Assembly: GCA_964462335.1 (NCBI GenBank)
Contig: CAYWYG010000004.1
Coordinates: forward strand, 1 to 45,164
Source of the DNA: JAPUDQ01 sp964462335
GTDB taxonomy: Bacteria > Patescibacteriota > Saccharimonadia > Saccharimonadales > Saccharimonadaceae
Direction: 5' to 3'
DNA: 45,164 nucleotides
The notes below the pieces were generated by a model. The model saw only the letters and a program-made list of their open reading frames with translations. It did no database searches and had not been told where the DNA came from. The first letter of the stretch is position 1. The number at the start of each line of letters is the position of its first letter. The position numbers and the translations under genes are program-made. This document shows positions 31,732 through 39,562 of the stretch, one piece after another.

Positions 31732-32661
31732 ATGACACACCGCAATTCTCAAGCGTTCGAGGTGCCGGATCACCCGATCTTTACTGATACGCACTGCCAT
31801 ATTCATGAAGAAAACTACGCTGAGCGTGAGGCAGCCTATACGAGGGCGCGAGCGGCGGGGGTCGAGCGCATGATCGTCGTGGGGACGGACGAGAAAAGCT
31901 CGCGTGAGGCGGTAGCGTTTGCGGAAAGTCATGACTATGCGTGGGCCTCTATCGGTATCCACCCGCATGAGGCGATAACTAACAGGGGTGACATAGAAAA
32001 GTTGCGTCATATGATGTCCGCCATATCAGTTTATTCACCTAAAAGTGACCGGAAAATCGAAAAAAACGATTTTCCTATTGCGGGAAGCAAAGTCACTTTT
32101 AGTAAACAAACTGATGTGGCGGCTGGCGATTTTCGATCGTCCAACGTCCAACGTCTATCGTCAAAAATCGTCGCTATCGGCGAAATTGGCCTCGACTATT
32201 ACTACAACCACTCTCCGCGGGAGGTGCAGATAGCAGTGCTCGAAGCGCAGTTGCAGCTGTCATGCGACCACGATCTCCCCGTCATCTTCCATGTGCGCGA
32301 GGCATTTGCTGATTTTTGGCCGATTTTCGATAATTTTAGAGGTCTCAGGGGTGTCGTGCATAGCTATACCGACAATGTGTCAAATATGGAGCAGGCGCTG
32401 TCACGCGGCCTCCTGATAGGTGTCAACGGTATCGCAACTTTCGCGAAGGATCGTCAAGACATCTATCGGGCTATTCCTTACGAAAAAATGTTGCTCGAAA
32501 CAGATGCACCCTACTTGACGCCAGTCCCGCATCGTGGTACAGTCAATGAGCCAGCACTATTGACGCACGTCGCCACACATATTGCGAATCTCCAGTCTAT
32601 CAATCTCCAGGAGCTCTCGCGCGCGACAGAAGCGAGTGCCATGCATCTATTCAACATATAA
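31732..32661 (+). CDS. tatD: TatD-family metal-dependent DNase with palindrome-encoded insertion
   Basis: 309 residues against about 260 for typical TatD. TatD enzymes are metal-dependent 3'-5' exonucleases or D-aminoacyl-tRNA deacylase relatives with an amidohydrolase TIM barrel. Metal ligands are visible in TDTHCHIHE, GIHPHEA, AIGEIGLDYYY, PVIFHVREA, GVVHSYTDN and LLETDAPYLTPVPHRG. The stretch between GIHPHEA and VAIGEIG is usually about 20 residues; here it is about 60 and is encoded by a 97-bp palindrome plus a second one (separate entries), read through in frame. The catalytic parts are intact. Divergent from nadE; leaderless-type promoter. Confidence 0.92.
   Translation: MTHRNSQAFEVPDHPIFTDTHCHIHEENYAEREAAYTRARAAGVERMIVVGTDEKSSREAVAFAESHDYAWASIGIHPHEAITNRGDIEKLRHMMSAISVYSPKSDRKIEKNDFPIAGSKVTFSKQTDVAAGDFRSSNVQRLSSKIVAIGEIGLDYYYNHSPREVQIAVLEAQLQLSCDHDLPVIFHVREAFADFWPIFDNFRGLRGVVHSYTDNVSNMEQALSRGLLIGVNGIATFAKDRQDIYRAIPYEKMLLETDAPYLTPVPHRGTVNEPALLTHVATHIANLQSINLQELSRATEASAMHLFNI
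32022..32118 (+). repeat. 97-bp nested palindrome inserted in tatD
   Basis: Nested arms: CATATCAGTTT/AAACTGATGTG (outer, one mismatch), CTAAAAGTGAC/GTCACTTTTAG, and AAAATCG/CGATTTT around an A-run. It encodes part of a non-conserved insertion in the TatD protein, without a stop. Confidence 0.85.
32127..32171 (+). repeat. Second palindrome in the tatD insertion
   Basis: CGATTTTCGATCG on the left and a complementary stretch ending AAAAATCGTCG on the right, imperfect, with a short direct repeat AACGTC in the loop. Confidence 0.5.
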
Positions 32662-32709
32662 AACACCACCAAAACCCACTAACTATTATATTTCGTGGAG
32701 AGATTGACA

Positions 32710-33159
32710 GTGGCTCTACCAACCGTTTCCGACACCTACGCTATTCCGGCTTTTCCTCAGCCGAAGTATGACCGTGCCCCCCTATCACCAGCAGACAGAT
32801 CTGCTTTCGCCGAGATGGCTGGCAATTTTTATACTACTAGTGCAGAAGATCCATTTGACCCTATTGAGGCCGCTCGCCGTAGCGTCGATGAAGCGTTGGG
32901 GACAAGTGAGGCTGCGCCATTGCTTGCCGAGCGTGACGCTGACCGCCGGACAATCGATCTCGCCGCGCCTGTCGAAGCATTTGACCCGACATTTATCGAT
33001 ACGATGGCCGAAAAAGCTGCCAATCAGGCACGTCCATCCGCTGAGGTACTTCAGCAAAGTGATCTGCAGGCACGCCGTTACATCGTCGATGCGACAGCCT
33101 TGCTCGAACGGTGCCAAGGATTCCACCTCAAGTCAGTCAACGAGAGGCCGACATCATGA
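32710..33159 (+). CDS. Hypothetical protein
   Basis: About 149 residues. I place the start at GTG 32710 because GGAGAG lies seven bases upstream; an in-frame GTG at 32695 is the alternative. The product is Ala/Asp-rich and probably helical and soluble (AEMAGNFYTTSAEDPFDPIEAARRSVDEALG; AEVLQQSDLQARRYIVDATALLERCQGF), with no motif I recognise. Its stop overlaps the next start (ATGA), so the two are translationally coupled, and both precede the cysteine desulfurase gene on the same strand. Confidence 0.65.
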   Translation: MALPTVSDTYAIPAFPQPKYDRAPLSPADRSAFAEMAGNFYTTSAEDPFDPIEAARRSVDEALGTSEAAPLLAERDADRRTIDLAAPVEAFDPTFIDTMAEKAANQARPSAEVLQQSDLQARRYIVDATALLERCQGFHLKSVNERPTS

Positions 33160-33578
33160 AGGCGTGGAAGAAACTGACCTCGCTCATTACGGGCACGCAA
33201 GACCCGCACTATGTCCCCAAAAACCTGACAAAGCGCCAACTCATCGAGATCGAAAGCGAACAGGGCAAGATGATATTTGGTCCAGTGACGCGGGGGCATC
33301 GCCGCGAATTTTTCCGACTCGATGACCACACATGGGTCTGGTATGAGGAATGGAACGATGAAAATGGCAAGAAACGGTCGCGTACTACTCGCTACGAGCT
33401 CCACACCAATGGCGTCCTCAAGATTCAAGACAACGGTGCCTACTCGTTTATCGAGGGTGAAGAGCTGCACAACCTCGCGCATGCAGTACAGACCTACTAC
33501 GAACGCGTCATGCGCAATGTCTATCATCGTGATCCAGCCAGCGGTCATCTACTGACTGCCCAACCTGCTACAATATAA
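33156..33578 (+). CDS. Hypothetical protein, small and basic/aromatic
   Basis: 140 residues from ATG 33156, chosen because it overlaps the upstream stop (ATGA) and GAGAGG lies about nine bases before. The longer ORF starts inside the preceding gene. Composition: MKAWKKLTSLITG, then a compact beta-rich domain FGPVTRGHRREFFRLDDHTWVWYEEWNDENGKKRSRTTRYELHTNGVLKIQ and a helical C-terminus. I recognise no family with a function. The coupling to the preceding gene suggests that the two products work together. Confidence 0.7.
   Translation: MKAWKKLTSLITGTQDPHYVPKNLTKRQLIEIESEQGKMIFGPVTRGHRREFFRLDDHTWVWYEEWNDENGKKRSRTTRYELHTNGVLKIQDNGAYSFIEGEELHNLAHAVQTYYERVMRNVYHRDPASGHLLTAQPATI
33567..33574 (+). 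promoter_or_regulatory. Extended -10 promoter of the cysteine desulfurase gene
   Basis: TG, one base, TACAAT (33569-33574), seven bases before ATG 33582. Confidence 0.6.
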
Positions 33579-33581
33579 GTG

Positions 33582-34739
33582 ATGGGTGAGCGTGAGATAT
33601 ATCTAGACTGTGCCGCTGCAACCCCGTGCGATCCACGGGTTTTTGCGGTCATGGAGCCGTATTTTACGTCACAGTTTTATAATCCGTCAGCAAGTTATAT
33701 AGCGGCGCGACGTGTTCGAGAGGATGTCGAGGCGGCACGGCAGCGGCTGGCGATGGCGATCGGGGCAAAACCGTCAGAGATCATCATGACGAGTGGCTCG
33801 ACCGAATCGATCAATCTCGCTATTCATGGGGTGATGGATCGCAATGAGGGTCGTGTGGTAGTGAGTCGTGTCGAGCATATGGCGGTGGTGCAGTCAGCCT
33901 CAAGTTATGATCCATTGTGGATTGAGGCAGATGCACGCGGCTATATATCATCTCGCGCAGTGCAAGCGGCGCTGACTTCTGAGACGTCGCTTGTCAGTGT
34001 CGGGTATATCAACAACGAGCTTGGGACGGTGCAGCCGCTCCGCGATATTGCACGAGTTGTCGAGGCAGAGCGTAGTCGGCGGCGAGCAGCTGGCGAGACA
34101 CGGCCACTCTGGCTCCATACCGATGCATCGCAGGCGCCAGGCATGCTCGATCTGTCGGTTGCGCGGCTTGGTATCGATATGATGACACTTGGCTCAGGCA
34201 AATGCTATGGCCCCAAAGGTGTCGGCCTACTCTGGGTGTGTGGCGGTATCGAACTGCTCCCGCGTATCGATGGTGGCGGGCAAGAGCGCGGTCTGCGGGG
34301 CGGCACAGAGAATGTCGCTGGTATCGTCGGCTTTGCTGAAGCGCTTACACGGGCATGTGATATGCGCAAGACCGAATCGCATCGCATCGCGCAGCTACGT
34401 GATCGTTTGCAGCGGCAACTATGTCAGGCGATCCCCGATCTGGTTGTCAATGGGCATACCAAACAGCGTGCGCCACATATACTGCACGTCTCACTCGCGG
34501 GGCTTGACGGCGAACGAGCAGTCTATGCGCTTGATGACAGGGGTATACGTGTGGCGACGGGCTCGGCCTGTGCCGCCAACCGCGGTACGCGTTCGCATGT
34601 ACTGACGGCGGTTGGTATGAGTGACGAACTGGCCGATGGGAGCCTGCGGCTCAGCCTTGGGCGTATGACGACCGAGGAAGATATTGAAACAGCTACAGCG
34701 CAGATTGCCGAAGTGCTTACGCGGGAGCGGGGGCGATGA
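33582..34739 (+). CDS. Cysteine desulfurase (NifS/IscS family)
   Basis: PLP enzyme that takes sulfur from cysteine onto an active-site Cys. 385 residues from ATG 33582 (GTG 33579 is possible). YLDCAAATPCDP at the N-terminus, MTSGSTESINLA, SRVEHMAV, and HTDASQAPG carry the cofactor contacts. The PLP Lys is Lys207 in GSGKCYGPKG, where the usual His before Lys is Gly. The catalytic Cys330 lies in VATGSACAANRG. The context is telling: a DUF218 gene and then mnmA follow with overlaps, so the probable job is sulfur supply for 2-thiouridine in tRNA. Has a leaderless-type promoter. Confidence 0.93.
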   Translation: MGEREIYLDCAAATPCDPRVFAVMEPYFTSQFYNPSASYIAARRVREDVEAARQRLAMAIGAKPSEIIMTSGSTESINLAIHGVMDRNEGRVVVSRVEHMAVVQSASSYDPLWIEADARGYISSRAVQAALTSETSLVSVGYINNELGTVQPLRDIARVVEAERSRRRAAGETRPLWLHTDASQAPGMLDLSVARLGIDMMTLGSGKCYGPKGVGLLWVCGGIELLPRIDGGGQERGLRGGTENVAGIVGFAEALTRACDMRKTESHRIAQLRDRLQRQLCQAIPDLVVNGHTKQRAPHILHVSLAGLDGERAVYALDDRGIRVATGSACAANRGTRSHVLTAVGMSDELADGSLRLSLGRMTTEEDIETATAQIAEVLTRERGR

Positions 34740-35344
34740 TACGGATATTAGGAGTAATCGTTGCACTTAGTGTAGGTTTTACAGTATTTGTGTTGCCAGG
34801 ATACCTAGGCCCCGATGACCTCGCGCAGTGCGACAAGCCCGGTCCTGGTACTTGTGCAGCAGCTGATGCAATCGTTGCCATCAGTGGTGGCGATACAACG
34901 GCACGCACCGACGAAGCGATCCGGCTTTACAAAGATGGCTGGGGTAAACGCCTGATATTTTCTGGGGCAGCTGCTGACAAAACTGGCCTCAGCAATGCGC
35001 TCGCCATGAAAAAATACGCAGTGGGTCTTGGTGTCTCCGACGCCGATATCTCGATCGAAGAATTTTCGCAGACGACGGCTGAAAATGCAGTGAACACGGG
35101 GCTTTTTATAGAGAAAAACAATCTCAAAAAAATCATTCTTGTGACCAGTGCCTATCATCAGCGGCGGGCAAGTCTGGAATTTGCCGCGCGTCTAGGTGAC
35201 AAGGTGACGATCATGAATCATCCTGTGGCGCACGATCGGCAGTGGACTGATCGTTGGTGGCTGACGCTGACTGGCTGGTGGCTCGCCTATGGTGAGTTAT
35301 TCAAGATACTTATATTATCACTGACACTTGGGACGATGTCGTGA
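34736..35344 (+). CDS. DUF218/YdcF-like membrane-anchored protein
   Basis: 202 residues. N-terminal membrane helix (ILGVIVALSVGFTVFVLPGYL) followed by a Rossmann-like DUF218 domain: DAIVAISGGDTTARTDEAIRLYKDGW, KRLIFSGAAADKTGLSNALAMKKYAV, SIEEFSQTTAENAVNTG, KKIILVTSAYHQRRASLEFAARL. These are the family marks of the SanA/ElyC/YdcF group, linked to envelope carbohydrate metabolism and vancomycin tolerance in enterobacteria; biochemical function is not established. A hydrophobic C-terminal stretch may be a second helix. It overlaps the desulfurase stop (ATGA) and mnmA start (GTGA), so it is cotranscribed with sulfur-transfer genes. Confidence 0.85.
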   Translation: MIRILGVIVALSVGFTVFVLPGYLGPDDLAQCDKPGPGTCAAADAIVAISGGDTTARTDEAIRLYKDGWGKRLIFSGAAADKTGLSNALAMKKYAVGLGVSDADISIEEFSQTTAENAVNTGLFIEKNNLKKIILVTSAYHQRRASLEFAARLGDKVTIMNHPVAHDRQWTDRWWLTLTGWWLAYGELFKILILSLTLGTMS

Positions 35345-36453
35345 CGCGCGTCTATGTCGGGATGAGCGGCGGGGTGGACTCGAGCGTGGCGGCTGCATTG
35401 TTGGTCGATCAGGGCTACGAGGTCACGGGCGTCTATATGAAAAACTGGACTGAGGATCTGCCAGGCATGCGCTGTCCGTGGGCTGATGACCTCTCCGATG
35501 CCAAACGAGTGGCGGTACGTCTCGGTATACCGTTTAAAATGTATGATTTTCAGACTGAGTACAAGCAACGAGTTGTGGACTATATGATCGCTGAGTACGA
35601 GGCCGGACGTACGCCAAACCCCGACATCATGTGCAATCAAGAAGTGAAATTCAAGCTTTTTCTCGAGACGGCACTCGCTGATGGTGCGGAGATGATCGCG
35701 ACGGGGCATTATGCGGCGCGCCGTGGCGCGCAGATGGAAGGTGGCAGTAAGAAGAAGGAAGAACAAAAGCATACTCTTCCTTCTTCCTTCTTCCATCATC
35801 CTTCTCTGTATCGTCCCAAAGATGCAGCCAAAGACCAAACCTACTTCCTCTATCGGATAAGTGCCGAGGCGCTTGGTAAGACGCTATTTCCGCTTGGGAC
35901 GCTGACAAAGACAGAGGTGCGTGCCATCGCAGAGCAGCGTGGCCTCGTGACAGCGCACAAAAAAGATAGTCAGGGGATTTGTTTTGTCGGATCAGTTGGC
36001 ATCAAAGAATTTTTAAGCCAATACGTACACACCGAACCTGGCGAGATCGTCGACAAAGACTCCGGTATCGTGATCGGCCATCATGACGGCGCGATCTATT
36101 ACACGATCGGTCAGCGGCACGGTCTTGATGTCGGTGGTGGCTTGCCCTACTATGTTGTTGCAAAAGATATGGTGGCGAATCGCGTGATCGTGAGCCGTGA
36201 TCTCAATGACAGCGCAATGTGGCGCCGTGAAGTACCACTTCATGACCTCCATTGGATCAACGATGCACCCGTAGACGGTGAGCCGCTCTTGGCACGTCTC
36301 CGTCACCGCGGCCACCTCCTCCCCGCCACCCTTGAGCACCAATCTCAGGGTGCGACCCTGAGATTACAGGAGGCGGAGCGGGCGGCGACGGCGGGACAAT
36401 CGGCGGTGCTCTATAGAGACGATGAAGTTCTTGGCGGCGGTATCATACAGTAG
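35341..36453 (+). CDS. mnmA: tRNA-specific 2-thiouridylase with two palindrome-encoded insertions
   Basis: Thiolates U34 of Lys, Glu and Gln tRNAs using ATP and sulfur relayed from a cysteine desulfurase. 370 residues, GTG start overlapping the DUF218 stop. PP-loop MSGGVDSS (8-15), catalytic Cys98 in DIMCNQEVKF and Cys214 in SQGICFVG, KDQTYFLYRI, and C-terminal barrel ending EVLGGGII. Two insertions are unusual. Residues 132-152 (63 bp, after TGHYAARR) are an imperfect palindrome. Residues about 334-341 (QSQGATLR) are a perfect one (both separate entries). Neither disrupts the frame. The neighbouring desulfurase is the probable sulfur donor. Confidence 0.94.
   Translation: MTRVYVGMSGGVDSSVAAALLVDQGYEVTGVYMKNWTEDLPGMRCPWADDLSDAKRVAVRLGIPFKMYDFQTEYKQRVVDYMIAEYEAGRTPNPDIMCNQEVKFKLFLETALADGAEMIATGHYAARRGAQMEGGSKKKEEQKHTLPSSFFHHPSLYRPKDAAKDQTYFLYRISAEALGKTLFPLGTLTKTEVRAIAEQRGLVTAHKKDSQGICFVGSVGIKEFLSQYVHTEPGEIVDKDSGIVIGHHDGAIYYTIGQRHGLDVGGGLPYYVVAKDMVANRVIVSRDLNDSAMWRREVPLHDLHWINDAPVDGEPLLARLRHRGHLLPATLEHQSQGATLRLQEAERAATAGQSAVLYRDDEVLGGGIIQ
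35734..35796 (+). repeat. 63-bp palindrome inserted in mnmA
   Basis: Left arm ATGGAAG...AAGAAGGAAGA, right arm TCTTCCTTCTTC...CTTCCAT, 21 codons long, imperfect. It encodes a Lys/Glu-rich then Ser/Phe/His-rich segment between TGHYAARR and YRPKDAAKDQ that normal MnmA lacks. Confidence 0.75.
36341..36365 (+). repeat. In-frame palindrome inside mnmA (CTCARGG family)
   Basis: AATCTCAGGGT, GCG, ACCCTGAGATT: 11-bp perfect arms. Encodes QSQGATLRL, in the same frame as AQGQTLS in rsmA and AQGRTLS in pncB. CCCTTGAG about 11 bases upstream (36329-36336) is a further half-arm. Confidence 0.8.
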
Positions 36454-36457
36454 TTAT

Positions 36458-36491
36458 CCAAAAAGCACTGCGTAAACGCGGTGCTTTTTGG
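36458..36491. terminator. Bidirectional terminator between mnmA and the metallophosphoesterase gene
   Basis: CCAAAAAGCACTGCG (36458-36472) and CGCGGTGCTTTTTGG (36477-36491), loop TAAA. A- and T-rich outer arms serve both converging genes. Confidence 0.88.
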
Positions 36492-36509
36492 TAGTAGTAA
36501 ATATCTGTT

Positions 36510-39101
36510 CTACGATCGTGCGAACAGCCGATTCCTGACTAATATACCTGCTGCGACGAGTGTGCCGATTGCGCCACTAATTGCTGCTATGAAACTTGAC
36601 CCTGTGTTAGCAAGATTGCCTGATGTTGTCGTTGGGGCTGTCGATGCGCCAAGGACGAAGACTGGGTCAACGATGGTGCTGTTGGATGTACCGTCAGCGT
36701 CGTTGGCTGTACCATCGGCAACTGAGAAGCTGATGATGGTATGGATGGCACCGCTCACCGTTTGCTCGTCGAACGTGACGGCCGAGGTAATGTCTTTGAG
36801 GCTACCGTCAGATTGGGTCTTCATGATCTGTAAGGCTGAGCTTGAGTATTGTTTGCCGAGATCGATGCGCACTGTTGCTGAGCCTCCCGCAGTAGGACAA
36901 CTCGAGGTAAAGGTAAACGATGTCAGGAGCTTGGTGCTGTCAATCGTACTGGGTGTTGATGTCGTTGCGCCTGAGGTGCTGATTGAGTTACAGCTGCCCG
37001 TCAAACTAACGGTTGTGGTCACGCCATCCTTGCTGGTAACATCAAACGATGTAGTTGGAGCGGGAGGAGGAGTGCTACTATTATCCACCGTCACCGTCAC
37101 CGATGCTGTCCCGATATTCCCAGCGGCATCGTACGCCTTTGCGTTGAGGGTATAGCTACCATTTGTGAGGCTTGTCGTATTCCATGTGTAACTGTAAGGA
37201 CTTGTCGTGTCTTCACCGAGGAGTGTTGTGCCCTGGTAGAACTCAACTTTTGTGACAGTCCCTGAGTTGTCTGATGCGGTTGCTGCAAGGTTGACAGAAC
37301 TTCCGCTCACTGTCTGCGCATTTGTCGGTGCAGTGAATGAGACAACAGGAAGTGTTGTGTCGGCAGGAGCGGCGGCGTTTACGGTCACCGTAACATTACC
37401 ACTTATCCCGATATTCCCAGCGGCGTCATATGCCTTTGCCGACAACGTGTAGCTGCCATCTGCAACTGCGCCGAGGTTCCATGTGTAACTGTAAGGACTT
37501 GTCGTGTCTTCACCGAGGAGTGTTGTGCCTTGGTAGAACTCGACTTTTGTGACACCGACATTGTCGCTTGCGGTTGCCGTAAGCATACTGCTACCGCTAA
37601 TTGTGGCATTGTTTGCCGGCGCTGTCAGTGAGACTGTCGGGAGGGTGGTATCGGCGACACTATTATCCACCGTCACCGTCACCGATGCTGTCCCGATATT
37701 CCCAGCGGCATCGTACGCCTTTGCGTTGAGGGTATAGCTACCATTTGTGAGGCTTGTCGTATTCCATGTGTAACTGTAAGGACTTGTCGTGTCTTCACCG
37801 AGGAGTGTTGTGCCCTGGTAGAACTCAACTTTTGTGACAGTCCCTGAGTTGTCTGATGCGGTTGCTGCAAGGTTGACAGAACTTCCGCTCACTGTCTGCG
37901 CATTTGTCGGTGCAGTGAATGAGACAACAGGAAGTGTTGTGTCGGCAGGAGCGGCGATAGTGAAGCTGTCGGTCAGTGACCCACCGCACGCATTTACGAA
38001 TGTGCCGACAAGCGTTGTGTCGGTGACATCGAATTTGACAAAGCCGCAGTCACCGCTACCACTCGCCGTTTTAGCCATAAAATTGTAGTCGCCATCACCG
38101 GTGTTGACGTTTGAAGGCTTGTGTCCGCCCGTACCGATAACGAGCTCAACGGGGCCGCTTCCTTTGACGTATGGATCTCCACCTGCCCCAGTGTGCGACA
38201 GTACGCAGTTTGAGTTGTATGAATCGTGCGTAATGACTGTACAGCTACCGTTGATATTGAATTGCTTACTGCGCTGGTAATCGTGTTCATGACCATTCAA
38301 TATCAGATCGACGTTTTTCGCTGCAAACATATTGAAAAGGTCGTGAAACTGCTGAGCATATGGGCTGTATATCGCACCAGTCATGTCTGAGCCATGTGCG
38401 CTTCCCGCATTGACATAAGGGACGTGGTAGGTGACAACTATCCACTGGTTGTTTGCCTTGGCTGCGTCAATCGCGTCAGAGACCCAGTTATAGAGGGTGC
38501 CATTTTTCGTGTAATTGTGCACCCCGCCGGATTGGTAGGTCAAGCCAGGATTTATATTGATGACGCGGAGTGAGGGAGATACGGAAGGATAATCATAGTA
38601 ATAGTCTTTGGCGTAGTTGTTACTACTACTTCCATAGTATGTCGTACTCGCTGCAAATGGATTCGCGCAGGCAGCTCCCGCAACATAATCCTCGATTGCA
38701 AACCCAGAGACGGCATCTTGCGCCTCGTGATTACCTGCCGATAGCAGGAGGGGTATATCAACATTACTATTTGTTGATTTCATGTGGTTTGTCGCCCACT
38801 GGCACCAACCGTTTGCAGTAGTGACTGAAGGGCTTGGGTCATATGCCAAGTCCCCGAGGGTCTGCATGAAACTGATATTTTTTCCGCCGACAGCTTGTAG
38901 GGTCTTCGAACTAGCGTTTGTTCGATCGTCTACGCCATTATCGGACCCATTATCACCAACTGCCGCAAAGCTGAACGACGCACCAGCAGCATTGGCTGAT
39001 GGTTGATGCTGTAGTATGTAGGTCATGCCTCCAACAAGACCAGTAACCATGAGTATCGCAAGAAGCCGCGATACAAGCGAAGACTTTGATCTCAAAGCCA
39101 T
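36510..39101 (-). CDS. Secreted metallophosphoesterase with three Ig-like repeats and LANTG sorting-type tail
   Basis: 863 residues, exported (signal peptide about 1-39, LLAILMVTGLVGGMTYIL...ANAAG). The catalytic domain (about 40-365) is of the calcineurin/purple acid phosphatase type: FAAVGDNG, GDLAYDP, SAGNHEAQ, VVTYHVPY and NGHEHDYQR supply the metal ligands. Three Ig-like domains follow (each about 95 residues, KVEFYQGTTLLGEDTTSPYSYTWN...GSYTL); the first and third are identical in protein and DNA. An Ala/Ser/Thr domain (about 690-815) leads to LANTG, a hydrophobic helix and RNRLFARS, the layout of a sortase substrate. It has its own strong promoter and a converging terminator. Probably a surface-displayed phosphatase. 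Confidence 0.9.
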   Translation of the reverse strand: MALRSKSSLVSRLLAILMVTGLVGGMTYILQHQPSANAAGASFSFAAVGDNGSDNGVDDRTNASSKTLQAVGGKNISFMQTLGDLAYDPSPSVTTANGWCQWATNHMKSTNSNVDIPLLLSAGNHEAQDAVSGFAIEDYVAGAACANPFAASTTYYGSSSNNYAKDYYYDYPSVSPSLRVININPGLTYQSGGVHNYTKNGTLYNWVSDAIDAAKANNQWIVVTYHVPYVNAGSAHGSDMTGAIYSPYAQQFHDLFNMFAAKNVDLILNGHEHDYQRSKQFNINGSCTVITHDSYNSNCVLSHTGAGGDPYVKGSGPVELVIGTGGHKPSNVNTGDGDYNFMAKTASGSGDCGFVKFDVTDTTLVGTFVNACGGSLTDSFTIAAPADTTLPVVSFTAPTNAQTVSGSSVNLAATASDNSGTVTKVEFYQGTTLLGEDTTSPYSYTWNTTSLTNGSYTLNAKAYDAAGNIGTASVTVTVDNSVADTTLPTVSLTAPANNATISGSSMLTATASDNVGVTKVEFYQGTTLLGEDTTSPYSYTWNLGAVADGSYTLSAKAYDAAGNIGISGNVTVTVNAAAPADTTLPVVSFTAPTNAQTVSGSSVNLAATASDNSGTVTKVEFYQGTTLLGEDTTSPYSYTWNTTSLTNGSYTLNAKAYDAAGNIGTASVTVTVDNSSTPPPAPTTSFDVTSKDGVTTTVSLTGSCNSISTSGATTSTPSTIDSTKLLTSFTFTSSCPTAGGSATVRIDLGKQYSSSALQIMKTQSDGSLKDITSAVTFDEQTVSGAIHTIISFSVADGTANDADGTSNSTIVDPVFVLGASTAPTTTSGNLANTGSSFIAAISGAIGTLVAAGILVRNRLFARS
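37077..37374. repeat. 298-bp direct repeat, copy A (Ig-like module)
   Basis: As read, identical to 37659-37956. Encodes one Ig-like domain of the metallophosphoesterase. Exact DNA identity points to a recent duplication or gene conversion. Confidence 0.85.
37659..37956. repeat. 298-bp direct repeat, copy B (Ig-like module)
   Basis: Second identical copy. The Ig-like module between A and B is related but diverged. Confidence 0.85.
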
Positions 39102-39137
39102 AGTTGTTTCTCCTAACCTAATTTTTTATTTCTCTCG

Positions 39138-39152
39138 TTGGCATGATGCCAA
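39138..39152. promoter_or_regulatory. Small palindrome in the metallophosphoesterase leader
   Basis: TTGGCAT-G-ATGCCAA, perfect, downstream of the -10 box. It could be an operator or a hairpin; unassigned. Confidence 0.35.
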
Positions 39153-39162
39153 TTACCTAGTG

Positions 39163-39192
39163 ATTATATGCACAAGCGTCATGTGATGTCAA
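39163..39192 (-). promoter_or_regulatory. Promoter of the metallophosphoesterase gene
   Basis: Minus strand TTGACA (39192-39187), 18-base spacer, TATAAT (39168-39163): both boxes are consensus. The leader is about 55 bases, with Shine-Dalgarno TAGGAGA ahead of ATG 39101. Confidence 0.8.
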
Positions 39193-39319
39193 GAACATTA
39201 TTGTTTCAATGGTGTTAACGGAGGGAAAGCAAGAGAAGGAGGTCGATTTTTGACAAGTACAGTATATATAATTTTATAGTATCGGCGTATACTTTATATC
39301 ATAAACGAGGAGGTGTACG

Positions 39320-39529
39320 ATGGGGCTGCTTGATTCATTCAAAGGACTATTTAAAAAATCAAAGGATCTCGAGAAAACGATCGACAATGCACAGGCGCAA
39401 GCTGAGATGGTGACCAAGATGATCCCAGGCGAAGCTGATGACAAATTTGTCGCTGCAGCCAATAAACAAGTTGACCAAATGCAGGAAAAACTCGAGTCAG
39501 TCCAGCAGAATATCCCTGGTCAAAAATAG
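39320..39529 (+). CDS. Small helical cytoplasmic protein, function unknown
   Basis: 69 residues; Shine-Dalgarno GAGGAGGTG nine bases before ATG, and TATACT near 39288. The product begins MGLLDSFKGLFKKSKDLEK, an amphipathic helix, followed by a second long helix rich in Gln, Lys and Glu (DDKFVAAANKQVDQMQEKLESVQQNI). Small proteins with an MGxxDxxK start of this kind include the Rv0909-like (MT0933) antitoxin family, but I see no toxin gene beside it and the likeness is weak. A strong ribosome-binding site suggests real translation. Confidence 0.65.
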   Translation: MGLLDSFKGLFKKSKDLEKTIDNAQAQAEMVTKMIPGEADDKFVAAANKQVDQMQEKLESVQQNIPGQK

Positions 39530-39546
39530 ATCATCTTTCTCTTATC

Positions 39547-39555
39547 TGATATACT
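39547..39555 (+). promoter_or_regulatory. Extended -10 promoter of alaS
   Basis: TGA then TATACT (39550-39555), seven bases before ATG 39563. Confidence 0.6.
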
Positions 39556-39562
39556 TGAGACA

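Noticed and set aside
34767..34787. Further NrtR-like site (TTAGTGT then ACAGTAT)
   Set aside because: Inside the coding region of the DUF218 gene, with a poor right half and no promoter nearby; treated as chance.
36481..37155. 224-codon plus-strand ORF opposite the phosphatase C-terminus
   Set aside because: Antisense of a well-supported gene and overlaps the bidirectional terminator; no ribosome-binding site.
39320..39529. Antitoxin of a toxin-antitoxin pair
   Set aside because: Only a weak resemblance at the N-terminus and no toxin-like ORF next to it.
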